A stretch of DNA of 64,000 nt, from assembly GCA_963662155.1 (NCBI GenBank), contig OY759274.1, positions 38,890,990 through 38,954,989 of the forward strand. The letters are read 5' to 3'. Each line of letters opens with the position of its first letter. Position 1 is the stretch's first letter. Below are positions 61,811 through 64,000 of this stretch, piece by piece. Under the pieces are notes generated by a model. That model worked only from the letters and a program-made list of their open reading frames with translations. It was not told the DNA's origin and did not search any database. The translations under genes were made by a program, and so were the position numbers. This DNA is from Lamellibrachia columna (Eukaryota > Annelida > Polychaeta > Sabellida > Siboglinidae).

Positions 61811-64000
61811 GTAGTTTCACTTTAATATACATCCTTAGGTGGATTATCAGCCAATAACTAATAACTGGCACAGCCAGTGTCCTCTAGCATCGAACTAAAA
61901 CTAAACTTCAAGTCGGACAACCAATCCGTGTCTTCGGCTATTCTAAAAAAATTGCGGATGGCTTGCGTAGCCATCACGCGCTGCAGCTTAAATTAGGAGT
62001 TAGTTCGGAGCTATTTATATGTGTAAATGCAGCTCAAACATCCGGGATGCAGGTGTGTGAGACATACCATTAGACACCAACTAACTTTGTCCACAGACAA
62101 CCACACTGTATGATCTGCAACTAAATAGATACACATTAAAATATTCTCATCTTCAGAAGATATGTTATTTCAAGTATACGGTCATATTAGACGTGTCATA
62201 TACGGCAGTTAGATACTGTTAATGCTGTATTAGTGTGTGTGTATATGGTTAATGTGTTTACCTATGCACAATGTCACTTACAATAGCACCAATAATTCAA
62301 ACTATGTGTGAAGACGCCAAGCATAACCTATGGCAATGACTGACATGTGAAAGAATCACTGATGCTATTGCTGTATTTGTCAATTAAATCATTTTGTTGT
62401 GTCCTATTGTAGATCGTTACCTTTTAGACAGCTTCCCTCGGGTGCTACTTCTAACATACGTATTCTTCATGTCTTTTTTTTACTTTTATATACAATTGTT
62501 TACGGCAATGACTGTTTCTTGCGTGTAATGATTGTAAGATTAATTGATTCTACGTGTTAGAATCATTTATTAACTTGGAAAGCAAAACATGTCGATTGCA
62601 GAAGAGAAGCTTATTTGTATTTTGATATGTATAAGAACAATGTGATGTTTACTAGAATAGCAATACTTACTACGACAGTAAAAAGTATTGATTTGAAGTA
62701 TGTGATCAATTCATGTTCTTAATTTCCCACTGTTAATTAACTGTGTATTCTATTTTCGTGCGTTTGCTAAACTCCGGGCAAGAATTAAAATAAATCCATT
62801 GAACGGAAACCAGTTTCTTGATCTTTTGATCTTTTGTTGTTAATTGGGCAGAATATACGAACACAAAAATGTAATATTATAATTACTTGTTTTGCGACAT
62901 AATTTGAATTATTCAAATTGAAACGCCTATAGCTATTCTGCACGAATCGGTTCAACATAAAAGAAATCAGTTGAACGTTGACGAAATCTAAATATGCAAA
63001 CATTGATCAAGTGCCAGTATGACGCATGGTCTGCACATGCTTTTGATATCGCAACCCCTATAATATATGTTCCTTAGGGCGCATTACTCTCTGCCTCTGA
63101 CAGACATGCACAATTTCAACTTCTTTTGTCACGCAGCAGTAACATTCTTAAAAAATAGATGTATTATCAACAGTAAACTATTGACCCATATTGACACACA
63201 GAAAAAGCCAGCCTTTTGTTCATGTGTCTACACACACAAAATGAAAAATACTACAATGAAATTCAATAATATAACATCGTAAATATTATTGTATATATTA
63301 TGTTTGCAAAGATTGCCGCATGACTGCCACATGAAGTTGTCAATACTAATATGACGTGTTCTCGCGAATACGATGGGATTCTTTGAACAAGCGACCACGT
63401 TGGAAGAATTATTCCAAAGTCTAACTCTACGTCCTCGTCATGGGCGGTGGAAACAGCTAAAGCCGACTAACACTGAATGCATGGAATATATTGGGTTACC
63501 ATTAGCATGTTATCCAGCTTCTGTGTAGCTTACTATAATAGGCAACCGATAATGTTTAATGTGTTACAATATCTTCTAGTAATGAATAGTCGGTGCATGG
63601 CATTCAGTCAAGAAACAGCGATATCCAGAATAGTATTGATGCGTGTTTAATACACATCTACTGTTTAATCTAAAATAGTGTTGCCTAACTACACGTTATA
63701 TTAGAATAGTGATGGTACAAAGCAAATGAGTTTAACGCGTACTTGACTGTTCTAATATACATATCAATTTAGAAAGCGTTCGTGGTAGACTTCAACACTG
63801 GGATTGGAAACTGTATGTCCACGATACTAAACATACAGCAAACACTATAGTATGTTCGTACCGGGCAACTTCTATGGGTTGTGTGTCGTAACCATCTCTT
63901 CGACAGTCTGTACAACAGGATCAGTTACTAAGATATACACTTGTTCAAATGGCATCATTTGGCTGTCCCACATAATTGCATTACGATCTTGGTCTTCTTC
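61492..64000. other. 3' flank of the modular gene, no further gene recognised
   Basis: Includes the 3' untranslated region of unknown length and AT-rich sequence. The longest frames (for example 63067-63282) lack splice context or similarity that I can recognise. Confidence 0.45.
61752..61806. repeat. (AT)n microsatellite
   Basis: About 27 uninterrupted TA units, 260 bases after the stop of the modular gene. Confidence 0.95.

Overview
The window is eukaryotic and comes from an animal nuclear genome. Genes are split by GT-AG introns, most of the sequence is intron or intergenic repeat, and there are CR1-like LINEs, tRNA-derived SINEs, hAT-like and other MITEs, a Mutator-like transposase relic and many minisatellites. 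Repeat content and divergence from vertebrate proteins suggest a marine invertebrate, perhaps a lophotrochozoan such as a mollusc; that placement is an inference of low certainty. All gene models were built by hand from open frames, splice signals and phase bookkeeping, and each closes in frame.

Layout. (1) 572-3627, minus strand: the first three coding exons of an RBM26/RBM27 orthologue, which runs off the left edge. (2) 3628-4038: a 411-bp head-to-head promoter. (3) 4039-25558, plus strand: a complete 15-exon gene for AFG2A (SPATA5), a two-ring AAA+ ATPase of 60S ribosome maturation; predicted protein 867 residues. Its introns hold an almost full CR1-like LINE, three SINEs, a Mutator-like relic and four minisatellites. 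One of these is a 3-kb array of about 47 copies of a 65-bp unit copied from the end of exon 10 and its 5' splice site. (4) 27314-31486, plus strand: a complete 4-exon gene for a 229-residue protein that joins an RBM26/27-type N-terminal domain to a BESS-like C-terminal motif. Its first three exons have the same phases as the RBM26/27 gene at the left edge, so AFG2A sits between two relatives of one family. (5) About 31.7-45.0 kb: no gene recognised; MITEs, minisatellites and LINE relics. (6) 45.1-61.5 kb, plus strand: a secreted or surface protein of 689 residues with a signal peptide, eight tandem six-cysteine modules (each coded by exactly two exons), one EGF domain and a hydrophobic C terminus. 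I do not recognise it as a named protein. (7) 61.5-64.0 kb: no gene seen.

The RBM26/27 and AFG2A genes both serve RNA or ribosome biology and share a promoter region, so co-expression is plausible but unproven. The modular surface protein is unrelated. The two most unusual things are the exon-derived splice-site array inside AFG2A and the eight-module cysteine protein, whose modules 4 and 5 are a recent duplication later marked by a MITE insertion.
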